DNA of 64,000 nucleotides from the NCBI GenBank assembly GCA_948146395.1, contig OX411548.1, forward strand, positions 62,887,020 through 62,951,019, read 5' to 3'. Shown here piece by piece: positions 19,315 through 32,169 of this stretch (the first letter of the stretch is position 1; every line of letters starts with the position of its first letter). The DNA comes from Fragum whitleyi. Taxonomy: Eukaryota > Mollusca > Bivalvia > Cardiida > Cardiidae. The notes beneath the pieces were generated by a model. That model did no database searches. It was not told the DNA's origin and worked only from the letters and a program-made list of their open reading frames with translations. A program made the position numbers and the translations under genes.

Positions 19315-20739
19315 ATTTTGTTTTGCTCCAGGCCAGAAGTATTCTTTAAGAGATATTTTGGTATAGAGTAGATGATTTTCAAGTCACTAAAATGTCTACA
19401 AATGCCCAGGGCTTGTGCTAGCTTATTAAATTTGGGAGTGATTGACCCCTTGGCCATAAAATTCTGGGAGTCAAAACTGGTTTTGAAGGTATCAAAAAGG
19501 AGCAAAACATGAAAACTTATCAGTCTTTGAAAGAAATCTATATAACTGAAACAAAATAAACAATAAAGTGAAGACACACTTTATTGTTTATTTTGTAACA
19601 TCTAAATAGATCTTTTGTAATCATTAGTATGAAGAAAAGCAATTTAATTTTTTATATTGCATAGCTAGGTTGCACCACTGGAAACTTGAGTGGGTCAAAA
19701 TGACCCCCTACATGAAATTTTTGAGGGTCAAAATAGGAAATTTGGGAGTCAAAACCCTGGTCTAAGGGTCAAACATGAACCCTGAATGCCCCATTTACCA
19801 TGTTCTGGGATATGCCATTTTCCTAAAGATTTGAGGTCTTGATGACCTGTCAACCTACTGTTTGTCATTCTGATTGATGATATCTTAATGGATACAATCA
19901 TTATGGGTATAGTCATATTCGTAGACAGACATTTCAAATCTCTTAATGACAATGGATGGCTACATAATTGAAGCTTTTGCTGGATTAAAGAATTACATTT
20001 AATTCAAAATGAAAAAGGTTAATAATTCACATACTGGCATGATTTATCAAATGGTGCACTTTTCCAGGAAATCTTTCATGTGTTATAAGTATTTTGGGTG
20101 TCATATGAATGCATACAAATCAAATTGATACACTTTGCACAACCCGTCCCTGCGATAATTGGAGACAATTTGAAGTTAAAATATCACTTATAATCTGTCT
20201 TCAGCTGAGAGACAGCTAGTATAGTTCCGCAAGAAAGAGTGAGGTCCGAGAAACCGTTATCTCCTATCATTTTCAATGTAAAATTGATCTTTGATCACTC
20301 ACTTGAAATTGCAGGTCTATACATTCTGATAACATTTTCAACAGCAACAAGCTTGTATAGTTATTGTTCTGGTAACATCAATCATTCAGTGCAAAAAAGT
20401 TTTAACTGCCTATAAACATACAGGTAGTTGTAACTGCTTCATGCTGAGCCATGGATATATGAAAGGGATCTCCATTTACCATTTCTCTATATCACTTTAT
20501 ACAATGCTGTTATCTGATTAGTCGGATTATTCCCCATTGATCCAGGATTAAGGGCTGATTCAGCAATATCTCCGAGTCGCGATAAATTTATTTGTCAAAC
20601 AATCTGTGTCAAAATACTCATGAGAACGATTTTGATTAAATGGGGTTTAAGCCTTGTGACCACTTTCAACATTTAACAACATTTTTACAATCATTTTGTT
20701 ATGGGAGACTACTCTCATTTCCATACAGAGCATCTAAGG
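19315..20739. other. No gene; contains one small palindromic repeat
   Basis: 20385-20453 is a member of the GATGGCTCAGCGCAAAAC foldback family (TTTTAACTGCCTATAAACAT then ATGCTGAGCCATGG). A GGGTCAAAATGACCCC palindrome-like patch is near 19692. The rest is unassigned. Confidence 0.5.
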
Positions 20740-20968
20740 TTAACCCTTTCCTGTTTTAAAAAATTTTTGACCTGTCCAAATTCAAAGGTTTTGCAGACGA
20801 AAATTTAAAGTCAATGTAATTTGAAAAATAACCATTCAGTAGGGTAGAAAATAGTGTGGAAAAAGAAGAAATTGCTTGTCAGAAGCAATTTCTTCTATTT
20901 TCAAAATGTTTTCTCAATCATAAAATCACAGGCACGTAAAAAGCAGGGATTAAACAGCAAAGGGTTAA
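20740..20968 (-). mobile_element. TTAA-flanked MITE, family A, copy 4 (inverted)
   Basis: TTAA at 20740-20743 and 20965-20968. Inverted relative of copies 1 and 3. Confidence 0.75.
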
Positions 20969-20989
20969 AATACAATGCCTGACTTCTGC

Positions 20990-21110
20990 ACAAGGAACGA
21001 TCTTCTATTGACTCAGTGGTTAGTGCATTCGCCTTGTAAGCCAAGAATTTCAACGTCACTTGTCTGTGTGGGTTCGACACCAGCATTTCAAGTTTTTCAG
21101 TTTATTTTTG
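20990..21110 (+). repeat. tRNA-like SINE head
   Basis: CTCAGTGGTTAGTGCATTCG as box A region and GTGGGTTCGACACC as box B (fits GWTCRANNC). No matching acceptor stem. The body is not recognised. Confidence 0.5.
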
Positions 21111-21805
21111 GCTATACTTAAGTTACAGACTTTTTGTTCTTAAAAAAATCATCACAGCTACAATGGAGCACCTAACCATAGATTCCTAGTCATTTTCTCA
21201 CCCAGTAATGATACCACCATGTTATATCCTGTTTGATACTTAAATCATTTAGTCCAATTTAACAGAATTTGGTTTTAGGGTCTTTCATCTGAAAAGGCAA
21301 ATTGAGGGGTTGGTGCAGAACTATTATAGACTATAGAGGCTCTTATGGCTAAGTTTCTGACACCTTGAAATGATGGAAGATCAATGATGGAAGATCAAAG
21401 ATATGGTCTGCTTGGTGAATTGATGAAATCAGAATGAAACTAACATGGTGAGGTGCATTAAGTGAGGCTTTATTGATAGTATATGTACTATCATAACTGG
21501 AATATTGTTGAAACCCACACAACAATCTAATTACAAATCTTATCACAAAACAGGCTGATATGAACAAATTCCAAAACGGGCAGAAGGAAACTGTCAACCC
21601 TAATCTACCTACATATAGTGCCCTAAATATTTTAGCCTCCATATAATTAAACACCTTTTGCTATCAGAAAACTGGGCTATAAATTCACTGACACTCGAGA
21701 TTCATGAATATTAATTTAGAAAGTCTTACATTAATCCTTTATACAGGTAAAATTTTTCATCTTTATCTACTTTGACCATTTGCAACAGGATTGAACAAAA
21801 ATGAT
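21111..21805. other. No gene; unassigned AT-rich DNA
   Basis: A 12-bp direct duplication (GGAAGATCAATGAT / GGAAGATCAAAGAT, 21374-21399) is the only structure noted. Confidence 0.5.
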
Positions 21806-22076
21806 TTATTTCTTAATTGAATGGAGTTAAACGCTGCTTTCAACATTTTTTCAGAACATCCCGGAGGCTGGAGCACCAACCAATGGTTTCCTGGTATTTC
21901 TCTCACCAGTACAACCACCACATCTTTTCCAAGCCTCCAGCTGCTATCTCACATAGGTCTATGATTATCAACCCATTAGTGAGAGACAAATAAAGAATGA
22001 GTGCTGCAGTCAAGGGAACTCTAAACCTCTAGACTGACAGTCCGATGCATTACCAACTGCGCTATGACGGTGGCTC
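21806..22076 (-). repeat. tRNA-derived SINE, minus strand, near full length
   Basis: Same family as 60487-60755. On the minus strand it starts with TAGCGCAGTTGGTAATGC (box A), has TGTCTCTCACTAATGGGTTG and GAAATACCAGGAAACCATTG in the body, and ends with GTTGAAAGCAGCGTTTAACTCCATTCAA. Box B is degraded. Confidence 0.75.
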
Positions 22077-22617
22077 TTAACATAAATGTTTCACCAATTA
22101 ATTCCAAATTATTGAAGACAGATATGATGCAACCCATTAAGAGAATATTTAGAAACTTTAATGTAATGTATGTATATGTAATAAATATTGGAAAATGTAA
22201 TTGGGTCAAGCAGAGGTAAAATTAAAAAGAGATTTTAAGAAGGGTTGAACAACCATTCCAGACTTAGATAATGTGCAGAAAGCCAAAAGCGTCACTTGTG
22301 TCTAGTCAGCCTTCACAGCTGACACAGATTTTAGCTTTTCCTACAATAAGAATGTAGATCGGACTGCAGGTTTGTGCAGCCAGGTTGATCTAAGTTTAAA
22401 CTACTTTGTGCGCACAGTAGGAATCAGGGTTTTGATCCGGCATCAACAAAATAGGATCCAAAGGACCTGAAAATTGGGATCTTAGGGGTCATTTCTTAAA
22501 CTTTAGGTGTCCCAGCTTTAGGTTATACTATTTCATTTAGGATATCATTCTTGTATTTGCAGATTTAGAGCTTTTCCCAGGACGGTTAAAGGTAAAGAAA
22601 TTGGTGTATTAATATTT
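22077..22617. other. No gene; unassigned
   Basis: No open frame or recognised repeat. Confidence 0.5.
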
Positions 22618-24102
22618 GGGGCTCAACTTCAGGAAAGAATTTAAGACTGTTTAAGGACGATTGCTAGAATTAATTTTCTGAGATAGAATTTTTTTGTTTT
22701 TTGATATTTTGTAGATTAAAGTATGCCGATTGCAAAAATGGAAAGAAAAAAGGGGGTCACCGAATCAGATTTTTCGTAAAACGTCATAGAATGTCATAGG
22801 TATCGAGTAAATTTTTGTCCGATTTCTCGCAGATTTTCATTTCTTGGTAATTACAAAAAAACGTAACACAATCAAATCTTATCAAATAACTAATAACAAT
22901 TTTATTTTAATTTCATAGAAAGGAAGTTATTTGCACTGAATCCAATACACAATTATCGATTGAAAGGAAAAATAATAATTTTTTACGTATTTTTTCCCAA
23001 TGCGTAAAAACTGGTATATCGAAAATGAACGAGAATATTTTCAAAATTTATAACTTTTGATCAAATTTCTCAAAAACTCTGAGATAGAAAATTTTATTTT
23101 TTCTATATTTTGTAGATAATTATATGTTCGTGTGATATTGATATAAAAAAGGTATGGTCACCGTGCTAATTTTTGAAAAAAAATGCAAAATTCTAGGTCT
23201 CCCAGTTTTGACGCTAAGGAAAAAAATCACTCCAGATTCATTTTCTCGTACCAATTTTATGTACAAAATCAATGATATTCAATCCTTCTTAAATTAATCG
23301 ATTATGGAGTTGAATTCCTCAACAATTTGGGTATCACTTTGTGTTGCGTCAACGAATCCCAAGGTCAATTCATATGAAAAGGTCAAGGTCATATGTCAAG
23401 GCCAACGTTACATAAATTACGCAAAAATCTAGTGTTTTCAAAAATCTTCAAGCCAGTTGAAAATAGAATACTCACGTATGGAATAATAATTAATCTTTTC
23501 AATAAGCACCATCAAATTCCCTGATCGAAGTCATATGAAAAGATCAAGTTCATCTATCTCGCTCACACCCCCATCCCCCAATAAAATTTCAAATACACAC
23601 AGGTCTGTTAAAAAATAATCCAAAAAATTGAAAATTAAAAATCTGACAAGGTCATTTCACTACGACAGGATCGTTTATCATGGTTCACCTTTCAAAAATT
23701 AACCCCCGGTCAAAATGAAATGTGACGGTTCTATGTAGCTATCGAATATACGACTGATAACGTTGTTTGGTGTCTGATTATGCGCGGGAACGTTAACGTC
23801 ACAAATACCTACAAAAACGACGCTGACGTCATATCCTTTATTTCTATTAAATAAAATGGCTGCGATAATTTATATAATTATGTTTTAGTGGTAGGAATAA
23901 TAAATCGTCTTCATGAAAGCATTTTCCGCGAATTTTGTAAATTATAAGGGGCTTTGTAGTGTTTTTGTTACTTCCGAGATCAGTGCAAGTTTAGAGCGCA
24001 TACTCTTTTTTGAAGAGTTCGATGCGCAAAGACGTTGCGCAAGAACGAACTCCCGAAATCGTCCTTAAAGCAGTCTTCAATTCTTTTCTGAAGTTGAGCC
24101 CC
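22618..24102. mobile_element. 1.5-kb TIR element, non-coding
   Basis: Left end GGGGCTCAACTTCAGGAAAG and right end its complement through TTTAAGGACGATT (22618-22665 versus 24055-24102, with a few mismatches). Inside, two related blocks carry CTGAGATAGAA..TATTTTGTAGAT (22677-22725 and 23078-23120), each followed by a ..GGTCACCG.. word. No transposase frame. A 75-bp piece of the right end recurs at 55228-55305. Confidence 0.6.
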
Positions 24103-24761
24103 AGAAAGTCAATGGGACCCACATCCCATAGTTTTGAGAGTCCTGGCTACTTATTGTTGCTTCTCAGATGCCCCAAATATGCAACCCTTAAATCCCTGAG
24201 GAATAGGTCTTGAACAGCATGAGCATAGCTAAGGAAGAGACAAAATAAGCTTTTTGAGAATTTACTCACAATTAATACAAAAGATTTTCTTAAATCATTT
24301 TACTATTCTATCTCAAGCCTTTATTGAAATAACCATATTTTAAATGAAAGTAAACATTGCAATAAAACAAAATAATTTTTCAGAAGCAACAAGACTGAAA
24401 CATTAAACAATGTGTGACTGGTCTCAGCGGAAAGTATTTAATATGATATTTACATTTTATATAAAAGGAAAGTGTGTATGACACTTCATAAAGACAGGTA
24501 TCTCCGATAAAGACGAAAATATAATATATTTTTTGCTGTAAAAGCCCTTTTTTTAGCAGGACTTCAGCCAAGATTTTTGGCTGTATAAAGTAAATCAATT
24601 CAATAAATCATATGCAATCAATACCACTTTTTACTGTATATATCCATCAGAATTTTAATTTGATAAGTCTTATAATTTCTAAGCCATCAGTTTAGACTTT
24701 TGAAAAAATAGTTTCATTATACTGAAAAATCCATTGCTACAAGTTAGTAAATTCACCACAT
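24103..24761. other. No gene; AT-rich spacer
   Basis: Nothing recognised. Confidence 0.5.
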
Positions 24762-24965
24762 ACTAACCTTCTTTGATTTTATTTTTGAGAAAATATTATG
24801 GAAAAACAAAAATGAAATTGCTTGTCATTGCAATTTCTACTTTTTCCACAATGATTTCTACCATGAACTATTATTCTTTTAAAATTACACCCACCATTTC
24901 ATTGTCGTCTGCAACTTCTTTGAATTTGGACCAGTCTAAAATTTCAAAATATGGGAAAAGGTTAA
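24762..24965 (+). mobile_element. TTAA MITE, family A, degenerate copy
   Basis: Still shows CTAACCTTCTTTGATTTTAT.., the AAATTGCTTGTCATTGCAATTT palindrome remnant, TTTGAATTTGGACCAGTC and GGGAAAAGGTTAA. Older than the other copies. Confidence 0.6.
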
Positions 24966-25144
24966 CAGGTGCCAGCATGTGTATCCAACTGAATCTAATT
25001 TACTAATTAATGTACACATGTGTACAAGCATGTAGACCTTAATAAACTTAATTATAGACCTGGCTTATTATACATGCAGTGAGGGCTCAGTGATTCAGCA
25101 TTTGTACTATAAATGTTCCTGATAATATAATAGAGGTCAGTGCC

Positions 25145-25732
25145 TTAACCCTGTGCTGTTTAATCCCTGCTTTCAATGTGCCTGTGATTTTATGATTGAG
25201 AAAACATTGTGAAAAAAGAAGAAATTGTTTCTCACAAGCAATTTCTTCTTTTTCCTCACTATTTTCTACCCTACTGAAATTTTCAAATTATATCCAGGGG
25301 TGTGGAATTCCCATGCCCGACTTGTCCGACTCGGGCTTTTGTACTTGAGGACAAGTAAATTTTTCTAAGCCACTTGTCTAAGGACAAGTAAATACCAGGG
25401 CAAATCTTGGAATGTTACTGAAAAGAATTAAGAGAGAAATCATCCTAATGTTCATATCCTAGGGTAGAAAACATTGTTTTTAATGAAGAAAATGCTACAT
25501 ACCAGCATTTTCTTCATCAAAAGGCAATGTTTTTTTTTTCAAATTTTTCTATTTACTCTTTAGCGGACAAGTTCTTTTTGATTCTGGACGAGTAGAAAAT
25601 CCGCTTTTACTTGTCCAGGGACAAGTGGAGAAAACTCGTATTTCCACACCCCTGATATCCAGTTTAAATTTTTGTCTGCAAAACCTTTGAATTTGGACAG
25701 GTCCAAAATTTTGTAAAACAGGAAAGTGTTAA
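25145..25732 (+). mobile_element. TTAA-flanked MITE, family A, copy 5, interrupted
   Basis: Ends TTAACCCTGTGCTGTT and AACAGGAAAGTGTTAA. The copy is split by the element at 25295-25654. Confidence 0.75.
25295..25654. mobile_element. hAT-like MITE nested in MITE A
   Basis: Ends CAGGGGTGTGGAATTCC and TATTTCCACACCCCTG. ATATCCAG occurs at both junctions (8 bases, overlapping the terminal CAG on the left). Repeats of ACTTGTCC/GGACAAGT occur near both ends, possibly transposase-binding words. 360 bp, non-coding. Confidence 0.65.
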
Positions 25733-25897
25733 AGGCACTTACAATAGTTTTGAGCTGACTCCATAATATGGGAACAATTTTTGCTTAGCACTGTTTTTTT
25801 CCCTGATTTATTAACTTATAAACTTAGTGTTATCCTTAAATGCTTGTCTATATAGTCTGATACCTACAATATCAATTCAGTAGATTCAGGTTCAAAT

Positions 25898-26147
25898 TTA
25901 ACCCTTGTCATGCTGAACCAGGAATATTTCTGCTTTGGCAGGAGCTATAATAGACAAACATCAGTCTGCACATATGTGCAGTCTGATGTTAGTCTATACC
26001 ACCTGTTTCTCCTTTCAACCCAGAATTGTCAATAGATTTAGTTTTTCAAATAAAAATTTACCTACAGCTGGTAACTTCAAGTGCTTTTTGCCCTTTGATT
26101 TTGATTCAAATTTTTAGCCAAAATTTATTCAGCATGACAGGGATTAA
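25898..26147 (+). mobile_element. TTAA-flanked MITE, family B, copy 2
   Basis: Starts TTAACCCTTGTCATGCTGAA and ends TTCAGCATGACAGGGATTAA (near-perfect 20-bp TIR). Central palindrome TCTGCACATATGTGCAG. Best copy of family B. Confidence 0.8.
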
Positions 26148-28473
26148 TGTTCAAATTTGTTTTTATTCTGAGCCTGATCAAGTGTTTAGTGTTTCCAAAT
26201 GAAGTGAAGCACTTTCTGAACAGAGGTCTTTTTTCTAAAATTTTTGTACGCCTCAAATATCAACAAATATGAGCAAAGTGTTTGGACTTTGCAGATGCAC
26301 AGGCTGATCTGAGTCTTTAAATGGCTTCCATGAAAAGTTTGATACTGCTAATGTCAAGAACATGCCTAACTTAAGGAAAAATGGCTAGATGTGTTGAATC
26401 AAAATTACCAGGGCTGAGCATAAAGCTATTTAAGTACCTATGCAAACCAGTATAAGGAGTCTTAGTGATTGGACACCTGACACATGAAAAGAGTCCACAC
26501 CATTTTCATAATGGTATAACCTTGAGGAAAACAAGAAATTGCTGGTTTCTCCTTCCAAAGAAGATAGTTGCCTTTCAAAATACTACTAGATGAAAGCAAA
26601 TGTTTTCCTCAACAATTTAAGTAGTGAAAATATCTTAAGTTCTGGCAAGCATTGAAAAGGAAACTGCCCTTTTTTTTTCTTTTTTTTTTTTTCAAAATAT
26701 TCTCATATGACCAGCTTTGAGACCATTTGAATCCTTACTTGCAAAAGGGGAAGGAGTCCCAACTGGTGAACAAGGAGTCTCAGACTCCCCTTAGTTTCAA
26801 ACCCTGAAAATACAGGCACTTAACAGTTAAGGTGCTCACTCTTCTATTTGATAAAGGGATACAAAATTACTTTAAGAAACACAAATATCAATCAGCTCCC
26901 AAAATAGCAGTTCAAACCCATCAATTATAATCATAATTCATATCTTTTTAACAATGACAATTGTCAAAATAGGTTTGAAAGGTTAACATTTGATAATAAA
27001 TCAATTTGTCAGTTACAAAAATTAAGGTTAAGTTCATTAACAAATTAACCCTTATTCATTAACGTTAAACTACAAAACCTTATACGACAATTCTCAGAAT
27101 TCTCTTCTTTCCAATGGTAAGAAGAGGGATCATGGGGCTTCCAACCAAAATTGTTTTTTGTTTCTTCAAACAAAATGATAAGCAAAATGTCAAAACTAAA
27201 CAGCATGGTTATTTGCCCATTGACCAAAATGATACTTTGATCAGCAGATTTTCATAACCCTGATTATAATACTTTTGCTAAAATTCAAGGAGGGTTAAGA
27301 CATTAAGCCCCCTCCTCCCAACATACACACTGGGTATGCTCATGCACTGTAGACCAGCTGTTGCAGATAAAGACAGAGACTCTATAATACAACAAGAGCA
27401 CCACCAACAGATGCTTACGCTCAACTGTTTGGTTCTGGACAAAATTGGTCACGAAAAAATGTATCTAGAGTTATTTCCCTTGAATGTATATGCTGCACTG
27501 CTGGTGGTGAACATATGTGCCAAGTTTGAAGTAAATGCCTTCAATTATACCAGTGATATCACAAAATGTCTAAAGTTTTTGCCCAACGATGCTGACCAAG
27601 ACAATGATGACAACACTGATAACAGCACCAAGATTATTAAGCATTATTTTGGATTTTTTAGCAAGGAATATAACATTAAGATTCATTCAAGGTCATTTGG
27701 TCATCAATAAATTCCTATGAAGTAAAGGGGTTAAGTACCCTGTTTATATCATATTAAGTGATTAATCAATACACTCATTTGTCCATTGGCAAACAATTAC
27801 ATAATTGTTTTATTTAAGATATTGTTTAATAAACAGTTAAAGCTCAACAATTCATGTGTAAACACCCACGGGGCAAACTTTCGTCTATGAAGCAGACGAT
27901 CGAAAAATTGCAGACGATTTCGTTATACCACCTGCAACGTCTTGTCATATATTACCTGACTGATAAAAGATAATTTGGTTGTATGTATGCATTTAAAGTT
28001 AACACATTTGTAATACATTAAAGCGAAAGCTGAATCATCCCCCTTAAATTGATTTTTAAAGGTGTTTTACCAAATATGTCCATACACTCTAAATAGTGGC
28101 AGAGAAGTTAGTTTTTAAGTAATATTTTAGTCTAAAATTCTAAAAGAAACATTATCAAATTGAAAACATGATTTGCTTTTCTACTCATTATTATATCCCC
28201 AGGATCTGGATATATAGAGATAGATTTGAGAAGGCAATTTTGATTTCATTTAGTGAGATATTATTTAACCCATGAAGGTGATTGTCGGTTCTACAGGTAC
28301 TCATGGAAGCATTATGTGAAAAAAATGAGTACTTGAAAAAGAAAATTAAATAAATTATAAAAACATATATTCAATAAGTATCCTTTTAACAATTTTGAAA
28401 ATTTGATAATGATACAGTATTTTGTATTTAGAATTTTTTCAAGTATTCCCAAGAAGGGCTCTAAATATCTAGT
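26148..28473. other. No convincing gene; unassigned DNA, possible dispersed repeat at 27330-27720
   Basis: A 124-codon plus-strand frame (27336-27707) has no recognisable domain. Words in it (CAAGAGCACCACCAACAGATG, AGAGTTATTTCCCTTG) look to me like a mollusc dispersed repeat, so I do not call it a gene. T-rich runs lie at 26670-26692. Confidence 0.4.
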
Positions 28474-28607
28474 CCAGGACTGCGTTCAGGATGACTAAAC
28501 TTTGAAAACTGTTTGCCAATTTTAACTCACTTTGCATGTGCACTTGCATGCAAAGCGAATTAAAATTGGCAAACAGTTTACACTGTTTTGTCATCCTGAA
28601 CCCAGGA
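28474..28607. repeat. Long near-perfect palindrome
   Basis: Arms CTGCGTTCAGGATGAC..AAACTGTTTGCCAATTTTAA and their complement, with a TTGCATGTGCACTTGCATGC centre. Partial relatives are at 4645, 50280 and 60440. Confidence 0.7.
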
Positions 28608-28799
28608 AAGTCTCAAGACAAAAATTGTGCTTATTTAATTTTAAAGAGCTTGCATACTATTCATTGGCGTAGCTAGGATTTTGAAATTTTTACGCATTTC
28701 GAAGGCGACCACCAAAGAATATATAGGATAAAGGCGATATGTGGACTGTGACTAAAGACTAATGCCCTCCACCCGCTCCCCGCTTATGCAATTTGAGCG

Positions 28800-28869
28800 T
28801 TGGTGAATAATCAAACATCGTAACTACAGCTTCAATAAGCTGTAGTTTGGATGTTATGATCATTCATCA
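28800..28869. repeat. Palindromic repeat, ~30-bp arms
   Basis: TTGGTGAATAATCAAACATC..CTACAGCTT / AAGCTGTAG..GATCATTCATCAA with a four-base loop. Confidence 0.6.
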
Positions 28870-31495
28870 ATGATATTTTTCAAAATAGGAGTAATTTTTA
28901 TTACGCAATTGCATAATGGGAGCTACGCCCTTGCTATTTCACACACTTTGATTTGGCAAGAAACATATTTTCTCCTTTTCCATCATTGTTTATTTACAAG
29001 TTACAGTGGGATCATGAACATGGGAAATACCCACATAGCTGGGGTATCGACATAGCTGTGTCGTCTGCTAATCGAGTCACCTTTCTAAAATATTCAAGTT
29101 CAAATTTTAAAACCAATCGGATAAATATTGCATATCGATGACTTAAGTTTAAATTGGGGCAATGACCAGAAAAATTTGGGCCCATATTCGTGAGCTTTTA
29201 CCCTTTCTTTCACATTTAGTACGAGTTCACTTTGAATTTCGGTTCATGAATATGTCATAATTATGACAAAATTTCGTCTGCAACCTTTATCAAATTGTTA
29301 CGAAATTATCTTACCTAAAACAGCTACAGGTAAAATTCCTAGCAACAGTAAACATCTTGTAAACGTCCATATACAACCCATTTTGTTACAAATATCCTAA
29401 AATCTAAAATCAACTGTCTAAATCCATCAAAATTCCTAAAATCGCGACCAGCCCCAAACACCGTCCATCGATCTTGAACTTCCCGGCACTTCAAACAGCG
29501 TGCGTTTGTTGATATTCGTCGGCGGACACTAGGTGGCGCCTTTTATAGCCTATTTCTATATACCGGTATAGGTAGAAACGCTTCGCGCCAAACTTTACTC
29601 CTATTTAACTCATTTTACCTGGCGGCGAAAGTTTCAACTGGCCCATATTTCGCGAGGCGAATTAGACATTCATTGAAAGCGAAAGTTAATTCAACAAATC
29701 CCATCTAAATAAACAGAAAATGTTGGAAAAGGATGACCTTTTTTCATTTTTCAGTGGGCGACCGAAACTTCGTAACTTCACCTTGAGTAAAACTGTGGTT
29801 ACGATGCTTTTGGTCACTCATCGAATCGACGACGATGTCTTGTTATTTCGTCCAAAAAAATCTCGCGATATAAATAAGTACAAATTTCGGGGTTTTTTTT
29901 AGGTTTATTTTTAATTGAAGGCATAAGACATAAAGAAGCGGAAAGAAATAAGGAAAGAAAACTAATTTTGAATGAATTCTCATTTCCTCACACATTTCCA
30001 CATCGTATTTGTCAACTTCTTACCAAGTTTAATAATTTTCTTCATTTGAAATGATAGGCTGATCATAATTCAGTGGCGGTTTCAGGGTTTCTTTAAGAGG
30101 GTTCGGTGTCGGCCTACAACAGTCGAGAAATTAGTCCCATACTATCACTATCTATACTGAGTTCCATAAGAAAGTGTGCACTTTCACCTTTTGCTACTTC
30201 TCTTTATTTTTACAAAGTTGGAGGAAAATTATGGAGTAAATTTGATACCATACTTTAAACAAGACCTTCTGACATTAAAAGTTAAATTAGATTTGGATAA
30301 AGTATCGCATGCTGCATACACGTAGGCAGAACTTAAATTGATGATATGTTTAAGAGGTAATTAAACAAAAAGTTGAAATAGTAAGTGAAATGTGAAGCAA
30401 CAGATCAATACTGGTTCTTATGGCTTATTTTCCACTGCAGAACTATATAACTGGTATAAACAACTTTTTCTTTGGTAAGAGCTTTGTGTTGATGTTGCAT
30501 TAAAGAGTTTTAGAAGCCATTTAGCAGCCATGCCAATCCATTTCCAAGCTATTTCCAAAGAAACATTTTAATTTTGTGCAGACGTTACGTGTACGTCAAT
30601 AATAGACATCGCTACGTTGTAAGGCCAGTAACTTGTCGTAGAGTGGTGCTATAGTGTTCTATGACATCTCGATTTGCTTATTAAAGACATTATAAAATGT
30701 CGACCTCGATTTCTATTGGAACACGAATGTTCAATCAATTTTAATGGCGTTCTAAATCTGACAGGGTTCGATTTTATTCAACGACGTAATTTTAGTAGTC
30801 TTGACCACGCTGTAGCATCATGCACAATTGTATTGAATATGTGATTTTATGCTAAGGAAAGCCGCAAAGATTTAACTGAATGCATGTTCCGACCAATTAT
30901 TCATCTAACGCCTGGTGCACATGCAAAACGCGCGCTATCAAATGTCTCAATTTAGCAGAAAATTTTCCCTCATCGCGCGGTTTTTGTTTTCAAATATCGT
31001 TTGCACATACTTGTGGGGATAGCTATACGTCATTTGATGACGATAGAATGAAAAATATAGAGATATTCAAAATTCAAAAGCACACACTTTCTTTTGGAAC
31101 TAATCAAAAGTGCACACACACTTACGATAGCCCACGCGTAATGAAATTTTGAAATCGGCATGACTCGTATTTTTTTCGCGGATGGTGTTTTTTTCCTTTT
31201 AGATTGCAAGCGAAAAACACTGTCGTCGCAATTTCGAAATATATTACGTCATTGAAGTACATAAATGCTGAAAGTTATTACACTAGTGGAATAACTATGC
31301 AAATTAGCCAAGAGCGAATAACAACGCTGTTACGTAACCGCGAAAATGACGTCATAATGTACATATTGTGACGTCAGTTTTAACCGGCGTTATAAGTTTC
31401 GCGGAAAATTGAAATGTTGAATTTCAAGAATTTTGACGATTTTTTCGCAAAAATTCGGGTCATATTATAAATAGAATACAAAATTTGTGCTCATA
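28870..31495. other. No gene seen; AT-rich spacer with CRE-like words
   Basis: Short frames only. TGACGTCA-type sites occur near 31346 and 31370. Nothing in this stretch was recognised. Confidence 0.45.
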
Positions 31496-31597
31496 AAATA
31501 CCAAATTTATTAAACTCGTCATCTATAAACAGATAAAAACTCGACGCAGCCTCGTTTTTATCTGTTTATAGATGACTCGTTTTATAAATTCGGTATT
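31496..31597. repeat. Palindromic repeat
   Basis: Core TCATCTATAAACAGATAAAA and its perfect complement around a GACGCAGCCTC loop, with weaker outer pairing AATACCAAATTTAT / ATAAATTCGGTATT. Confidence 0.65.
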
Positions 31598-31851
31598 CCA
31601 TTGCCATTCATTTAATATCCTCTATTTACAAAAAGTGTCTATATATTACTACATTTCAGTATTACTACGACGATGACGTAATAACTGGACATATTTGGTT
31701 AGGCCGATATAGGTTTATGAATAAGACTCTTATATGATAACTTATATATGGCAGGGTTATGAAACAATTTCCTGTGATCTGTAAATGGAATTTCAGAAGT
31801 GATCACAATAGACATTTGGTGCAATCTCCCTCTTATTTTTTTTGTTAAATT

Positions 31852-32093
31852 TTAATCCCTATCACGCTGAATATGAACTTTTACAAAATCGCCTTAAAAT
31901 CAAAGTGCTTAAAGCACAGATTGCACTAAATTCTAGTCAATATTTCTTCTGAAAATATAGATTTTAATCTTTTCTGGCTTGAAAACGAAAACAGGTGGTA
32001 AAGGCTTAGATCAGACTGCATGAATGTAGTCTGATTTTTGTCTATACCTCCCTAAAAAGGAATATTCCGGGTTCAGCATGACAAGGGGTTATC
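31852..32093 (-). mobile_element. TTAA MITE, family B, copy 3
   Basis: Starts TTAATCCCTATCACGCTGAA and ends TTCAGCATGACAAGGGGTTA. Central ATCAGACTGCATGAATGTAGTCTGAT. The right TTAA is mutated. Confidence 0.65.
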
Positions 32094-32169
32094 TTGTCAG
32101 ATTGCGCTGTCAGCCCGATTCTAAGATTTTAATTTGATTTTAACTCTTCATGATACAATCACTTTCAAA

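Noticed and set aside
27336..27707. 124-codon plus-strand frame as a gene
   Set aside because: No domain or splice context, and the DNA has words of a dispersed repeat.
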